64,000 nucleotides of DNA from Reticulascus tulasneorum (taxonomy: Eukaryota > Ascomycota > Sordariomycetes > Glomerellales > Reticulascaceae). The notes beneath the pieces are model-generated. The model searched no databases. It saw nothing but the letters and a program-made list of their open reading frames with translations, and was not told where the DNA came from. The position numbers were made by a program, and so were the translations under genes. Below are positions 53,144-64,000 of the stretch, piece after piece (position 1 is the first letter of the stretch; the number at the start of each line of letters is the position of its first letter). The stretch is from assembly GCA_001557505.1 (NCBI GenBank), contig LSAX01000006.1:2170001-2234000 (forward strand), read 5' to 3'.

Positions 53144-55224
53144 TGTTCCATCGGCTAGCGATTGATCGCGACGAGGGGGGCTTTTTCTTGGGAGGGCAAA
53201 CAGTGACGATTTCGCACCCTTCTTGAATGGGTCCAATTTCGCGCTTCCTCACCTTGCACGTGACCCCCCCCCCCCCCCGGGTCCTGCTTTTTTCTTTTCT
53301 TTTCTTTTCTGGTTCTGGTGAAGCTGAGAGGAACCAGGCCCCATGCCATGCCATGCTACCCGCCATCTGCCACCTGTGCATCCTTGTACCTTGCCTCCAG
53401 TTTCTTAATATACCGTGCTTAATAATGCCGAGGTAGCCTCCTGGGTGTCAACTAGCACGGTACTCCGTACATAACTCTACAACGTTGCGAATATTGGTCG
53501 TCTAGGTTTTGCTTCACATGCTGATTATATCCGAGTCTGCGTACCTAGCCTGGGGAGCATTTGGTCTCGTTTCTATCCGGTACACCCTTCTGGAAAATCG
53601 AGAATCATCATGTTGCGAGCCTCCTATTGATGGCAAACTCCTTCGAAAAATGATTTGCTCGCCAGGGGGTTTCATAATCAAGAACAAAAGTCGCTCGCAC
53701 CGTGGTCCGACCCATCCCTGAAGCTGGTTTATCACATTCGATGCTCAAAAAGGCAACTCCTCCACCAAAACAACAGGCCCCCTACGCTGATGATTTTGGT
53801 GGCATGAAATGCTGGGGGGGGGGCGTAGTCAACGAGGCGAAAGAAAGATTTTGCAAACCTCGGTTCATCATAAACTGACTGGTAGGTTCGCAAATTGAGG
53901 CTTTTTCGTTACGCCAATCATCCGCAACTCTTTCGGCTCCCTAACGGAGAATCGGGTCCTGCAGAGAGGCAGCTGGAACAGTTGGCCTCGCCACCCAGCA
54001 TTTCAGCTCTGCCTAGTAGCCAGGGTGGCGATGTACTGCTAACTGCTGCTCACTCCATCGACCACTTTGTCTTTAGGTTTGTTGATAATGGTCTACTTTC
54101 TCGCAGTTCTAGGTGTGGACTAGTATTCCAAATCTCCAAATCCGCCATGCGCGCGCGGAAGTTTGAAACCCATCGTTAACACGCTCAGAACTGTTACCTA
54201 TGAAGATTCCGATTGCACCCGCGGACGGAATGCATGGTTGCTATGGAGCATGTATTTAAATGGACAAGGTCGATATTAATAAACTTCTACATTTATACTC
54301 GGGATGAGATCACTTCTGTGATGTAGTAGACTACTCTCAGGCTAGAAATAATTGAACGCCATAGCTTTTGGTGGGAGGAGGCGAGCTCGGCACTCTCAGT
54401 CTAGCAACAGTATCAGCAGTGAAGCCATCTATCGTGCTGTCGGTCAGTTCCAAGCCCCGGATGATATACTACGGGCAAAATATCCCAGTTAGGAGCTAAT
54501 ATGGGGCTCACACTCCTTGATAGCTGTGTTGGCAACACTTAGGCCAATGTGATCAGAGGCTGCCCATTTATAAAATCCAAAATCTGTCAGTTCTGTAAAT
54601 ATTCGATCAGGACTATATAATTGAGGAGAACCAGACGTTTTCAAGGAACCCCACCGGCCTCTAGTCAAGGCTCACAACAATTGCACTTACGATTTTGGAA
54701 GACAGGCAGACAAGCCACGATACTTTGGCCTGTTCAGAGGTTGAAAATGAATTCGGGTTGTCTCGTAGATTGAAATATTGTCCCATGTCCCATGTTATAT
54801 TACCCCAGTCAGTTCCGACCTCTCACTTCTCGGGTTCGGTCACCTCTCACTACCTTAGTCTGTTTGGTTCAGATGAGCACCTGCTTGGCTTCGGCTAACT
54901 TCTGCTTAAACCATTGGTGGCGCCTCTATCACAAAGAGCAACCGCACCAGAAGTTTCAACTCTGCAGATGAGCCCAGAATTGCGTTCCGTCAGAGACAAA
55001 GAGCTCAGAATTGGGCAACCGTTACAGGCCGTCACAAAGGAACTGGTTGGGCGACTAGCAGGCCCAGGGAATCTGCCATAAACGGCATATGCCGGCCCAA
55101 GGCGGGCAGGCGAGCTTGATCGGATCTAAATATCCACCCTCATCCATCGAGCTACAACCTAATTCTAGACCAGATCGCCCAGGCCCTTCAACGAATCTGT
55201 ATGTACAATACACACTGTTAGAAC
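53144..55224. other. Long intergenic region with homopolymer tracts
   Basis: Promoter side of the Zn2Cys6 gene. Contents: a run of 15 C at 53264-53278 followed by a TTTTC-type pyrimidine repeat to about 53310, and a run of 10 G at 53814-53823. The middle (54000-54700) is AT-rich without frames of note. No gene supported. Confidence 0.5.
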
Positions 55225-56304
55225 ATGCCTGACCACACTACCACGTTACGACGCATTCTCACTCAGCAGAAGTCGTTCGTACCTTGCAGCACGACGGCCA
55301 CAAGAAACACCTTTGCCCCAATTTGGCCGCAACTGGAAAAACCCATCGCTATTTGGGACGACTTCAATTTGAATAACCTCAGTGACAGCTATGGCCACGT
55401 CCTCGACTTGGAGTTCTCAGAATCATTGCTGAAATGCCCCCGACCAAACGAGGCGCTTGGTGGCGTCGTTATCGGCACGTCAACGGACATTAACCATCTG
55501 ACAAGCTGGAACGATGGCCTAATGCAACCGACCCTCCAGTTTGCCAAGTCGCATCTTCGACTGTACCCGGGCGTTATCCTTCGCCACCGGTGTTCAACTG
55601 CTGACCGGTCAGCCCTCGCCAGCATCCCCAACGGGGCCAAGAGACTTGCTGTAGACCACGTTATTTCGTTGGATGATTTCCCTGGGACGAACCTCGTGGT
55701 CGGCCTTGGCAGACCAAGCTCGAAATGGAGCGGCAGGACACTGGCAAATCACCTCGTCCAACCAACGCTTGAGCTCCTCAATCCGCTGAGACAGCTAGCC
55801 AACTTATGCAAGACCGCTGGCACTCGGTATGGGTACATTCAAACAAACGAAGAGCTGGTGGCGTGCTGCTTCAGTGATCTTGGCGGATGTTTTAAGGCAG
55901 CCATCATGCCGATCCCGTGGACCAGGTACGGCGTCGATGTGCTCACGACGGATCTCGCGCTGTGGTGGCTCACCATGCTGGCAATGTCGGGCCAGCATCA
56001 TCGTGCGATTGTGAGCGAGAGAGAAATGGTCAGGATCTGCGACTGGGACGTCGTCTATGTGGACGAGGAGCGAGGCTGGGTACGTCGTCATCGATACTCA
56101 AATGTTGAGAAGCCCACAAGCCCTCCCCAGCCTCCGAGCAACGGCGTTCCCTCACTTGGCAACGTTACGGCTCCCACAGTTGGTGTCGGTCTCGACGTAA
56201 GCGCATGGTTCAACATTGATGACCCCGCTGGGGATAGTTTCGTCACTGTCTTTGGTTTCAGTGCTGCCGACTTTGATGATCCTCACGCAGCCAGCTTCCC
56301 ATAG
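55225..56304 (+). CDS. Uncharacterised protein
   Basis: Single exon, 359 aa from ATG 55225 (MPDHTTTLRRILTQQKSFVP). Composition and the long uninterrupted frame support a real gene. It has no signal peptide. A segment RYGYIQTNEELVACCFSDLG resembles a strand-turn-strand found in several uncharacterised fungal proteins, and TTDLALWWLTMLAMSGQHH follows it as a helix. An acidic/aromatic stretch ends the protein (AWFNIDDPAGDSFVTVFGF). Early in the protein, CSTTATRNTFAPIWPQLEKP is of a form seen in fungal kinase-associated hypothetical proteins, but no kinase motif (VAIK, HRD, DFG) is present. I cannot assign a function. Confidence 0.6.
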   Translation: MPDHTTTLRRILTQQKSFVPCSTTATRNTFAPIWPQLEKPIAIWDDFNLNNLSDSYGHVLDLEFSESLLKCPRPNEALGGVVIGTSTDINHLTSWNDGLMQPTLQFAKSHLRLYPGVILRHRCSTADRSALASIPNGAKRLAVDHVISLDDFPGTNLVVGLGRPSSKWSGRTLANHLVQPTLELLNPLRQLANLCKTAGTRYGYIQTNEELVACCFSDLGGCFKAAIMPIPWTRYGVDVLTTDLALWWLTMLAMSGQHHRAIVSEREMVRICDWDVVYVDEERGWVRRHRYSNVEKPTSPPQPPSNGVPSLGNVTAPTVGVGLDVSAWFNIDDPAGDSFVTVFGFSAADFDDPHAASFP

Positions 56305-57124
56305 ATAGGAGAATGCCGTTGATCACGAGACGGGTCCTACTGCACAGCAAATGAATGCTACATGTCAAGAGACAGAGCTGCCAGAGTATTGATCCACCGT
56401 CCTTACGCTGTCGCTGTTGCTTAGCCGGGGTGTTACGGGCAGTCATGTCTCCTCTTGTTCTAGATATGGTAGTATTGGTTCTACTAGTATGGGAAATCGA
56501 ATATGGCTGGTGTATTTGGCTTGCTGGAAAGACGGATTCATTTTGCTCTAGATAGAATATCAATTGTTCCTTAGCCCGCCTCCCCGACGCTACTGCCACT
56601 TTGACTGCTGTTCTGACTGCTTCCATGGTCATCGTCCTATTTGTTGCCCCGACCGTTACTCCGGTTACTCCACAGCCGCCACGGACATTGTCTACTTTTT
56701 CTCCCTCACTTTACTTAGACAAGACATCTCCATGACAGCCTCCTCTACCTTACCAATATAACTTTACCTCAGTTCTTTATGTTACCATCCTCTCACAGTC
56801 ACTCAGCTCTCCCAAAGACTGACCCACTACGCATGTCGAAGCGCACCGAGATTTAACAATCCTGCCAGCATTGAAGCCTAATATAGGTTCTAGGACACCT
56901 AAGGCAAAACACCACCTCTTCACCAACCTTTGCTACAGATCACGTGTTGTACAGAGCACATGAACATTCAGGCATCGTGGCATGCAGGTACATAAGTCAA
57001 CCATGCTTATTGGAGAAAGACATTTATTTAACTGTCATACAGAGGGGAAGAGCTGAAATACATTTGCGAAGAATGCAACCAAATCAGACGCCTCGAACTT
57101 TACCTAATGTAGAAACTTATTGTA
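56305..57124. other. Intergenic, convergent 3' ends
   Basis: No gene supported. CT-rich and TAAT-rich patches only. Confidence 0.5.
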
Positions 57125-58493
57125 CTAGCTGCTAGTGACCATGGGGGGTCCTCCGAAGACGGGTGCTGAAACTGAAAGGGGGATGGGGTTTTGCAGAGAA
57201 GATGTTCCAACTTTGCGTAAATACCATTTTGGCTCAAGTATTGGATGTTTATAACCGTCCTTAAAGATCCACACAACTAAGTAGTCCCGTTCAAGGCCTT
57301 TACCATCCGTGTGAGCAGGTTTATAGTACCACCTAGGCGGATTGGTATCGAGATGTCGGCGCGTTTTTGATATCCCTCCTGCAGGCTTTCCACGGCTGCT
57401 GCCCTTTGCCTTTTTCCTACCCGACTGTTGTTCATCCGCTGCTCCTTTGCCGTCACTGCCCGCAGAGGTTCTCCAATCATACAGCCGCGGGTCGACGAAC
57501 GAACAGAAACGCTTCTCTAATGGCGTAGATCTCAGATGGTATTTGACAATACCCATGTTATGCTCATCTTCGGCAGGAACTGTGCGGAATCTGATTTTCT
57601 TCTTGCCACTCCCGTGTTCCTCATTATAGAGTTTCGCCATTTCGTCCAAATTCCAGTAGTCCAGCACGCTGAGTCGGAAAGTTTCATGCTCTAGGGCGGA
57701 TATCAGGTCAGGCGTCAAGCGTGGATTCAGCTCGGGATTCGTCCTGAAATGCGGGAAGGTGATGGCTGTGCTGAGGTCGGAGATCTTCCCATTGACAAGC
57801 TGTCGATGCGCCATGTCGATGTTGATGATGCCGAGCTGTTGCAATTGCATTGTGGTTCGGAACATCCTTCTCACATCCCTCGTCCGTAGATCCTCGTCAA
57901 CTTGACCGAACTCCTTGACGATGCCCCGGAAGGGCGGGAGCCGGTTGTCTCTCCCCAGAAAGCGGGGACGCATTTTCGGTCCGTTCCACTCTCCATTCCC
58001 TTCGAAATCGAGACGAAGGTGGCTGAATTGATTGTTCATGGCACGTTCGTGGTCCTCATCGAGGAGCAGATAGCCGAAGCAACGGACTGCCAGCTCCTCG
58101 TGGCCAGCTTCTTGAAGGCGACCAAAGGCACGACATTCAGCGTTGAACGGCTCTGCATAAGGGTAGAAGGCGCTCATCATTTCGAGATCGTCGGGGTCGG
58201 TGCTGTCCTCAGGTTGAAACCAGTCATCATCGTAGACGAATCTAAACTATGGACAGGCCAACTGTTAACAGACTTTTATGAAAATTCATGTGTTGAGTCT
58301 GGCTTACCAGTTTCAGTGCATATACCTGCCCTAAGATCATAGTTTTGAAGACATGTGAATGCCCGCCTCCTCCGAGGTATCCCAGGAATTCGATTTTCTG
58401 CGGTCCAGAAAAGTCGAACGCCTTCAGCTTGGGGCCATCGCAGTGTGGCAGTGGCACCAAATCAGCGGCAGACTGGGGCCAATCTGGATACAT
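57125..58493 (-). CDS. FTA2: Kinetochore Sim4 complex subunit Fta2
   Basis: Inner-kinetochore protein of the Sim4/CCAN-type complex. Minus-strand exons 58308-58493 and 57125-58246 give 435 aa. The start MYPDWPQSAADLVPLPHCDG and the block PQKIEFLGYLGGGGHSHVFK then LGQVYALKLF form a glycine-loop-like segment reminiscent of a degenerate kinase N-lobe. This is followed by the family's YPYAEPFNAECRAFGRLQEA, FGYLLLDEDHERAM and IVKEFGQ. The middle (MQLQQLGIINIDMAHRQLVN, then FRLSVLDYWNLDEM) is kinase-C-lobe-like but lacks HRD/DFG. A basic/Gly linker precedes a C-terminal WYYKP...WIFKDGYKHPILEPKW block. I recognise this as the fungal FTA2 family; in many filamentous fungi such genes are multi-copy and their kinetochore role is untested. 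Confidence 0.8.
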
Positions 58494-60062
58494 GATGCAG
58501 CAAAGACGTGCTTTGAGCGAACGAGAGACGACGGGAATTTGTTAGCGGTGACAAGATCAATCGGGAGGATTATGGGAAGATAGTTGAAGAACGAGAGGAG
58601 AAGGCTAAGATGGTTCATTTTAAAGTAACCCATACTCATGCTTGACTGTCTTTGTGATGGGATGCTTTCAGACGTCGCCATTGTTAGAAGCGGAATGCAC
58701 GAACGATACTTGAATTCTATTAGTAATCAGGCTTGAGCCACATCCTAGCCACGGTAAGGTAGTTTGAAACAAAGGAAGACCTTTGTTAATAGGATTGCGT
58801 GGGAATATATAGCTAACATTTCTCTTTATTGTACGATAATTGTGGCGAGGCTATAGTGGCGTAATAGCTGGTAACTCTGTACCGCCGCCAATAGATTTGA
58901 TAGCAGAACAGGATACTGAAGACCAAATCGTAGTAGAGCGGGCGAATTGGTTTATACGTAAGATTGGGATCTAGGTTTGCCAGGAATATATTTAATTTAA
59001 TTTTATAGGTCTTATTCGAGCCATTGCGTGTAGGATACGGGGTTTATTGTATCTGTTGCGTAGAAACCGTTGTGTTAGGCCTACTGTGCTTTGCAAAGCA
59101 GAAACGACGAAAGAATACGCCTAAGGATTTACATGAATGTGTCTTATTCAATCCCTATTTCCTTTGGTGATAGGCTCTAGAGGCTGGGTTAGACTACAAA
59201 AGTTCGAGGTCAAGGGGCTCGGGGGATGCCATTTCTGAATTCAAAACCGCGCCAAATCTCAACTACACAGTGGCAAAATCCTTGGACGACCAGTGCCGGG
59301 GTATTCCCTAAATATCGTTTAGAGTTAGGGAGCGACTTTATCTGGGTTACGGAAAGCACTCGAAGGGCGTTGCGGTTAGAAAACAGGCCACTCAGGACGA
59401 GGCTCGTGTCTAATATCGGTGGTGGCGTCTCACCCTAAACTGATGCTCAATAAGGTAATGGTGACATAAGAAACCGCTAAGCTACACAATGTGCTGCCCT
59501 TTGAAAATCTCTTCTCTCGGAGTAGGCGATTTACTGTGGATCCAATCCCCGGCCGTTTGCAAACAAAGTTAGAGCGCCAATAAATAAGCTTCAGGGCTGA
59601 GCTGCTTATTAGAATGCTGACTACCAGCACCCCCGAACCAATGCGGCTAGGGTCTGACAGATTCCAATGCAAAGGCTGCAGATTGGCCCTACTAATGCAG
59701 CTTACCACTGTGCCACTGTCCTGGAAATCGCAGGCTCCGAGTCTCCAACAATAGAATTGTAATTGGCGGCCCGTCAATTGGTCAGATAACATGCGCGTGG
59801 GACGCATTACACCCGTTCGTCGCTGTTGGTCCGTGAGCGCAAGCATATGATGCCACTTTGGACGCTTTTGGAAGTTGGTGTCCCTCGCTCAAACTGGCCT
59901 GAGGTTTCGACGATTTAGAAGCCGGCATCGAGGTCAAGTATATAAGGCTTGGATCTCGAAGCACCGATGGATGACGAGCTGCTCAACAAGCCCATTCATC
60001 ATTCAGTGATACCTCATATTTGCTCTTCCTCACTCTCATCAGCAATAATTCAAAGTCCCGAA
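58494..60062. other. AT-rich gene-poor region
   Basis: About 58690-59200 is AT-rich. Short frames (for example 59226-59438) have no recognisable features. A tRNA-like stretch on the minus strand around 59600-59730 was considered and rejected. The right end is the promoter of the HHE gene. Confidence 0.45.
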
Positions 60063-60964
60063 ATGGCTCCCGTTTACGCAGACCATCCATTTGAGATCCT
60101 CCACACTCCGACTTATTTACTGCCCAAGGATGTCAAGGTGGGTCACCAATGATTCCAGACATTTCGTCATCCACTTGAGTCCAATCACTTAAGCTAATCA
60201 TGACGGACAGCCCGATCTTTTCCACAGGATGGCTTCGGAGATGGTCATTCTCCACAACATCGTCATTCGTGGATTGAACTCGATCTATCTGCAAGCCGCC
60301 TACATCGAGCCAGAAGACGAGTTCGCATTCAGCAACTACATAGTTCAATGGTACAGGCTGATCGATGCCCATCATCTCGGCGAGGAGACCTTGTTTTTCC
60401 CCGCCGTCAACAAAATCTCGGGCGAGTCGGGCTACATGGATGCCAATGTAGACCAACACCAGGCATTTCATGAAGGCCTGGAGGAGCTTGGAGGGTACGC
60501 AAAGGCGTGCGTTGCTAAGACGGAAAAGTACGACGGCGAAAAGGTGGTTGCCATGATCGATAGCTTTGGCCCGACGCTGGTCACACATCTGAACGATGAA
60601 ATCCCGACGATTCTCGGCATGAGCAAGTTTGGGGAGGAGAAGATGGAGCCACTCGAGGCCGTATATGCACAAGAGGCAAAAGAGGTCATTGTAGGTGGCG
60701 GACATGCAACTCTCACAAACGTTTCTTACTGACTTGTTACAGGGCTCAATGGGCCTCCTCGATGGCCTGCCCTGGGCCGTTACCAATATCGATCGGTACC
60801 ATGAGGACTCGCTCTTCTATAGCTTCCCCCCAGACCCTATCGCCAGGGCCATCTTGTTCGTTGTTCGACATGTGACATGGTGGGTGCATAGCGATTGGTG
60901 GAAGTTTGGGGCGTGCGACCGAACTGGCAGGATGCAACCGCTGTATGCAGTGCCTGATAAATAA
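60063..60964 (+). CDS. Hemerythrin-HHE cation-binding domain protein
   Basis: Exons 60063-60137, 60211-60690 and 60743-60964 give 258 aa. ATG 60063 begins MAPVYADHPFEIL. The four-helix bundle ligands of an HHE domain are visible in order: SEMVILHNIVIRGLNSIY (H on helix 1), IDAHHLGEETLFFP (HxxxE on helix 2), NVDQHQAFHEGLEEL (HxxxHxxxE on helix 3) and LVTHLNDEIPTIL (H plus acid on helix 4). Such proteins bind a di-iron centre and may sense or carry oxygen, nitric oxide or iron. The C-terminal exon (LPWAVTNIDRYHEDSLF, then HVTWWVHSDWWKFGAC) is the extension seen in the fungal branch. All ligands are retained. Role unknown. Confidence 0.88.
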
Positions 60965-61773
60965 ATGCGTCTCGACTTGAAACAATATTGCGAACGGCAT
61001 GACGGTGGGAATAAACAAGGGGTGAAGCTGCATGGCGTCTCTTAGCTTATAGCGGTTCATCAAGCGGGGAGTTATGGTTTAGTAAGCGCAGATGGTTTGT
61101 CAGATATTAGCGGATGTTAGTGGCGTTCAGGACCTAAATACCAGCGTGTGGGGTTACCTCGACTAGATCTCATCACGTAGGTATGTATTAAACAGTCTAG
61201 TTAGGATGTGTTGTCAACCATATGCACAGTCAAACTCCACTTTAATGCTTCCTGGCAGATATGGAGGCTCGAAATATAAATGCAGACCTAATGCAGTCAG
61301 CAAATGCACCGAGCCAGGCTTTATCAGACCAATGCCGCAAGTTGTGGAGGAGGGATGGAGTGAAGGGAGACATCAACTGTGACACGATAGCTCCAGGGTC
61401 ACATTGGCAGCGGCACCATGGCCCTCTGAGAATGTCCTGAAGGTCTTCTACGAGCACCCAAGGTGCCCCAACTAAGGGTAGCCACAACTTGTGGGTGTAA
61501 CTTCGCATTTGTTGTGATTGAGCGCAATGCTCGTAAAGTGGCCGTCGGAGACCCGCTGATCACCACGCTAATTACTACTCCGTACCTGTGGAAACGGTTA
61601 CAGTTGATTACCTAAAGTGGATGTGGACCTTAAGCTTAAGTGGGCCCCCCCCCACCGCCTGTATCACAATTGGATAATTAGGCTTCATCCAACGACAACA
61701 CAAACCGCCGGAAACCGTACTCGTCGCCAATTGGCGGTAGTCGGTGCCTCATTGGGCCTCAGTTGTGGTTGCG
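60965..61773. other. Intergenic
   Basis: Contains a run of 9 C at 61645-61653. No gene supported. Confidence 0.5.
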
Positions 61774-62673
61774 ATGTCTCCAATGCCTATAGGCAATCCC
61801 ATGGGGGGCGGTATTGTGCTGCTGCCAGCCTCAATGGATCGCCAATCCACGCGACTGCGTCTCACCCGCCGATGCATCCTGCGTCCCGCGTCACAATTCG
61901 TTCCCATTTCGCCAGAGGAGACACCCGAGACCCACTTCCGCCTTCAGACTATCTTTAACCGGTCCCCTTTCCCGCGGTTGATCAATCGCTACAACAGCAA
62001 GGAGATATTGCTCGTCATTGATGGCTCCTGCTTACACAATGGCGGGAGAGAGCGTGGCCAGGAACCAACGGCTGGCTCCGCATTCATCTATAAGACAGGT
62101 GGAGTTGCATCCTCGTCCATTCATGTAGAGTCCCCCGCAGCGGCAACAGCTGGGACAATCACAACACGAACTACACTCCCATTCATCGACAGTGGGGAGC
62201 CCCCAACTGGCAAAGTTGGCTTCCGCCTCGAGACACAAGGCCCCGATGGCACGATCGTGGACCACACGAGCAACCGGGCTAAACTCCGTGCTGTGATCGC
62301 AGCACTGGAGTTTCGCGCCTGGCACGGCGAGGGTTGGCGGAGCATCGTCATCGCGACGGATCTCGAGTATGTGGTCTACGGTGCAACCAAGTGGTTGCCC
62401 ATCTGGGTTCGACGGCGATGGAAGAATAGCGACAAGAGGAAAATTGCAAACCGCGATATGTGGGAGGAGATGCAGGGCCGTATTGAGACTCTGAGGGCGT
62501 ATGGGACGGAGGTTTCGTTTTGGTTACTACCGTCTCAGAGGACCCAAGCGGTAAACGCGGGCGCGGGTCGGAGTCTCATTAAAGAAGCGAAGGATGCTGC
62601 GAGGCAAGCGGCGAGCATCAGACCAGACGAGGTGGCGTTTGAGTTCACCAAGATACACGGGATTCTTGTATGA
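61774..62673 (+). CDS. RNase H-fold protein with altered catalytic residues
   Basis: Single exon, 299 aa from ATG 61774 (MSPMPIGNPMGGG). The RNase HI pattern is recognisable: first Asp strand EILLVIDGSCLHNGG, then helix A in SNRAKLRAVIAALEFRAWHG, the second Asp strand SIVIATDLEYVVYGATKWLP, and NRDMWEEMQGRIETLRAYGT before VSFWLLPSQRTQAVNAGAG. In active enzymes helix A has Glu where this protein has Lys (codon AAA at the NRAxL position), and the final Asp region (usually N-x-x-AD) reads QAVNAGAG. So two of four metal ligands seem lost, while the first two Asp remain. A proline/arginine-rich N-terminus precedes the fold. It may be a non-catalytic RNA:DNA-binding protein, or derive from a retroelement. 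Confidence 0.75.
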   Translation: MSPMPIGNPMGGGIVLLPASMDRQSTRLRLTRRCILRPASQFVPISPEETPETHFRLQTIFNRSPFPRLINRYNSKEILLVIDGSCLHNGGRERGQEPTAGSAFIYKTGGVASSSIHVESPAAATAGTITTRTTLPFIDSGEPPTGKVGFRLETQGPDGTIVDHTSNRAKLRAVIAALEFRAWHGEGWRSIVIATDLEYVVYGATKWLPIWVRRRWKNSDKRKIANRDMWEEMQGRIETLRAYGTEVSFWLLPSQRTQAVNAGAGRSLIKEAKDAARQAASIRPDEVAFEFTKIHGILV

Positions 62674-64000
62674 ATCCAAGAAAGAACTTTGGCGTGCCTT
62701 TATTACGGGGATCAGAAAGTATAACGGGAACTTCACCACACTCTTTTAAGGAGGACTGGGCCAAAAACTGGTAAGATCCATCAGATGGGCGCCCCACCAG
62801 TTAACTCCCGAAATCCACTGGACACCATCATCCACATCTATTCTGAACCGTCGACTTCTACTCCAAACTTGATCGCTGCTGGCAGTGATAATTTGAGCAG
62901 CTATGTTTTATTTCTTTTGAGTTTAGGATACCTAGTTACTGTGAATTTCTTGTTGGTTGAGGAGGCTTATGCATGGGGAATGAACTGTTGGATGTATTGT
63001 ATGACTATATACAGGATAAAGAAACACCCTAATCTAAGCGCCTCGTGCTGAATCCTAATAATGGGAGCCTGGTTTTATTGTCAAGTGGGTATGCCTCCGT
63101 CGTTTACGAGCATTGCAGCCCTCCACTGGCCATACAGACTCGGCCCATGATTCCCTTGCAATGAGCCCCTTCCCAGCCACCTTCATGTGGAATTGACAGG
63201 CCCCTCTGTCTCTATGCCTTCAATCTCTCTTGTTCTCTAGCACAAGCTCTCCCCGAATGTCAGGCTAATGGCAGCGTTCCCTCCTCTGCGTCTGAGCGTT
63301 TCCTTTCCCCTACCAATGTGTACATAGGTTTGATAGTGACGGCTGGTATGACGCTATGCACTTTGTGAGGCTTGACTGGTTGAAGACAATAACATCAGCG
63401 AGCCATCACGTATTTTCAACATTACACCCGCCTCTAACACAACATCCTCTTTGCTGAGTAGTCATGGTATTGAGCAGTTACCCTGTCATAGTAATATTCC
63501 TTCCTAGGACCTCACGAGTCCAACAGAAACTTCGATATCAGTGTTTGCCAAACCATACGTCTTGCAGTCAACTGTTCTCAGCAAGGCATCTTTTGTCTCA
63601 TCTAAACGAGATCTTTGATCGAGATTTTGTATTACATCGCTCCATTCTGCTGTTGTTTATACCCCAGCGCCCAATTGTGGCTCACAACTACTTCGGCAAC
63701 TTTTCGGACACCAAGCTGATACTTCGCAAGACTCTCCCCTGTCTTGGCGGTTGGAAGCTTGTTTTCCGAGAAACGGTAGGGCTCCTTTTGCCCATTCGCA
63801 GCCATCTCAATGAGCGCCTCAGCCACTAAATGCTTTCAATGCAGCCTTAGAGACGGATATCCTTTCCAACCTTGGCTACTTAAGATGACCTCAAATCTTC
63901 GGCAGCAATACGTCGGAGTCGATCGTTGGACATAGCCATCAGCTACGCGTATGATTATAGGATGATGGAGGACAAGGTCTAAAGCAATTCTTGGAAAATA
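62674..64000. other. Right-hand gene-poor end of the window
   Basis: No confident gene. A minus-strand frame at 63632-63805 (57 codons, MAANGQKEPYRFSENKLPTA, then LGVRKVAEVVVSHN) has protein-like composition and could be an exon of a gene running leftwards, but neither splice site nor family could be supported. The plus-strand frame over the same bases (63464-63829) looks like its shadow. Confidence 0.35.

Noticed and set aside
59600..59730. tRNA-like or tRNA-derived SINE candidate on the minus strand
   Set aside because: TGGCACAGTGG fits a Pol III A box, but the presumed B box (GGTTCGGGGGT) lacks the invariant A and final C, spacing is about 95 bases, and no cloverleaf could be drawn.
1..64000. 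CRISPR arrays, rRNA genes, secondary-metabolite backbone genes
   Set aside because: Looked for and not found; absence of PKS/NRPS/terpene synthase motifs argues against a biosynthetic cluster here.

Overview
The window is nuclear DNA of a filamentous ascomycete (Pezizomycotina). The evidence is genes with many short introns (mostly 45-80 nt, GTRNGT donors, CTRAC/CTGAY-like branch points, YAG acceptors), fungus-specific families (HET domain, Zn2Cys6 regulator, Sim4/Fta2, Yrb30, Sup35 with a Q-rich N domain) and no bacterial-style operons. I cannot assign a class from sequence reading alone.

Layout. 1-12 kb is a housekeeping block: 5'-truncated HSE1 (ESCRT-0), a Rad5/16-type SNF2 helicase, a Yrb30-like Ran-binding protein and SUP35 (eRF3). 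12-26 kb is accessory in character: an ankyrin-repeat pseudogene, an unrecognised two-exon gene, a HET-domain gene, a short alcohol-dehydrogenase-like relic, two dispersed repeat families, and a 17-intron GMP synthase homologue with a MITE-like foldback element inside one intron. 26-36 kb is mostly core metabolism and signalling: PEP carboxykinase, a membrane methyltransferase divergent from a cytochrome P450, a JmjC/cupin-8 protein and the casein kinase II regulatory subunit. 36-50 kb holds a secreted Ser/Thr-rich protein, a GNAT acetyltransferase, an AIF/AMID-type oxidoreductase, a tail-anchored sulfotransferase-like protein, an F-box protein and a secreted CE1-type esterase. 50-64 kb holds a Zn2Cys6 regulator, an unknown protein, the kinetochore subunit Fta2, a hemerythrin-HHE protein and an RNase H-fold protein lacking catalytic residues.

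How the genes fit together. Most neighbours look independent. The most coherent unit is the 12-26 kb island, where incompatibility-type genes, pseudogenes, repeats and a duplicated or decaying nucleotide-synthesis gene sit between two conserved genes. No secondary-metabolite backbone gene (PKS, NRPS, terpene cyclase), CRISPR array, rRNA or convincing tRNA was seen. All intron positions were inferred by eye from splice motifs and frame continuity; the summed exon lengths of each gene model were checked to be multiples of three, except for the GMP synthase gene.
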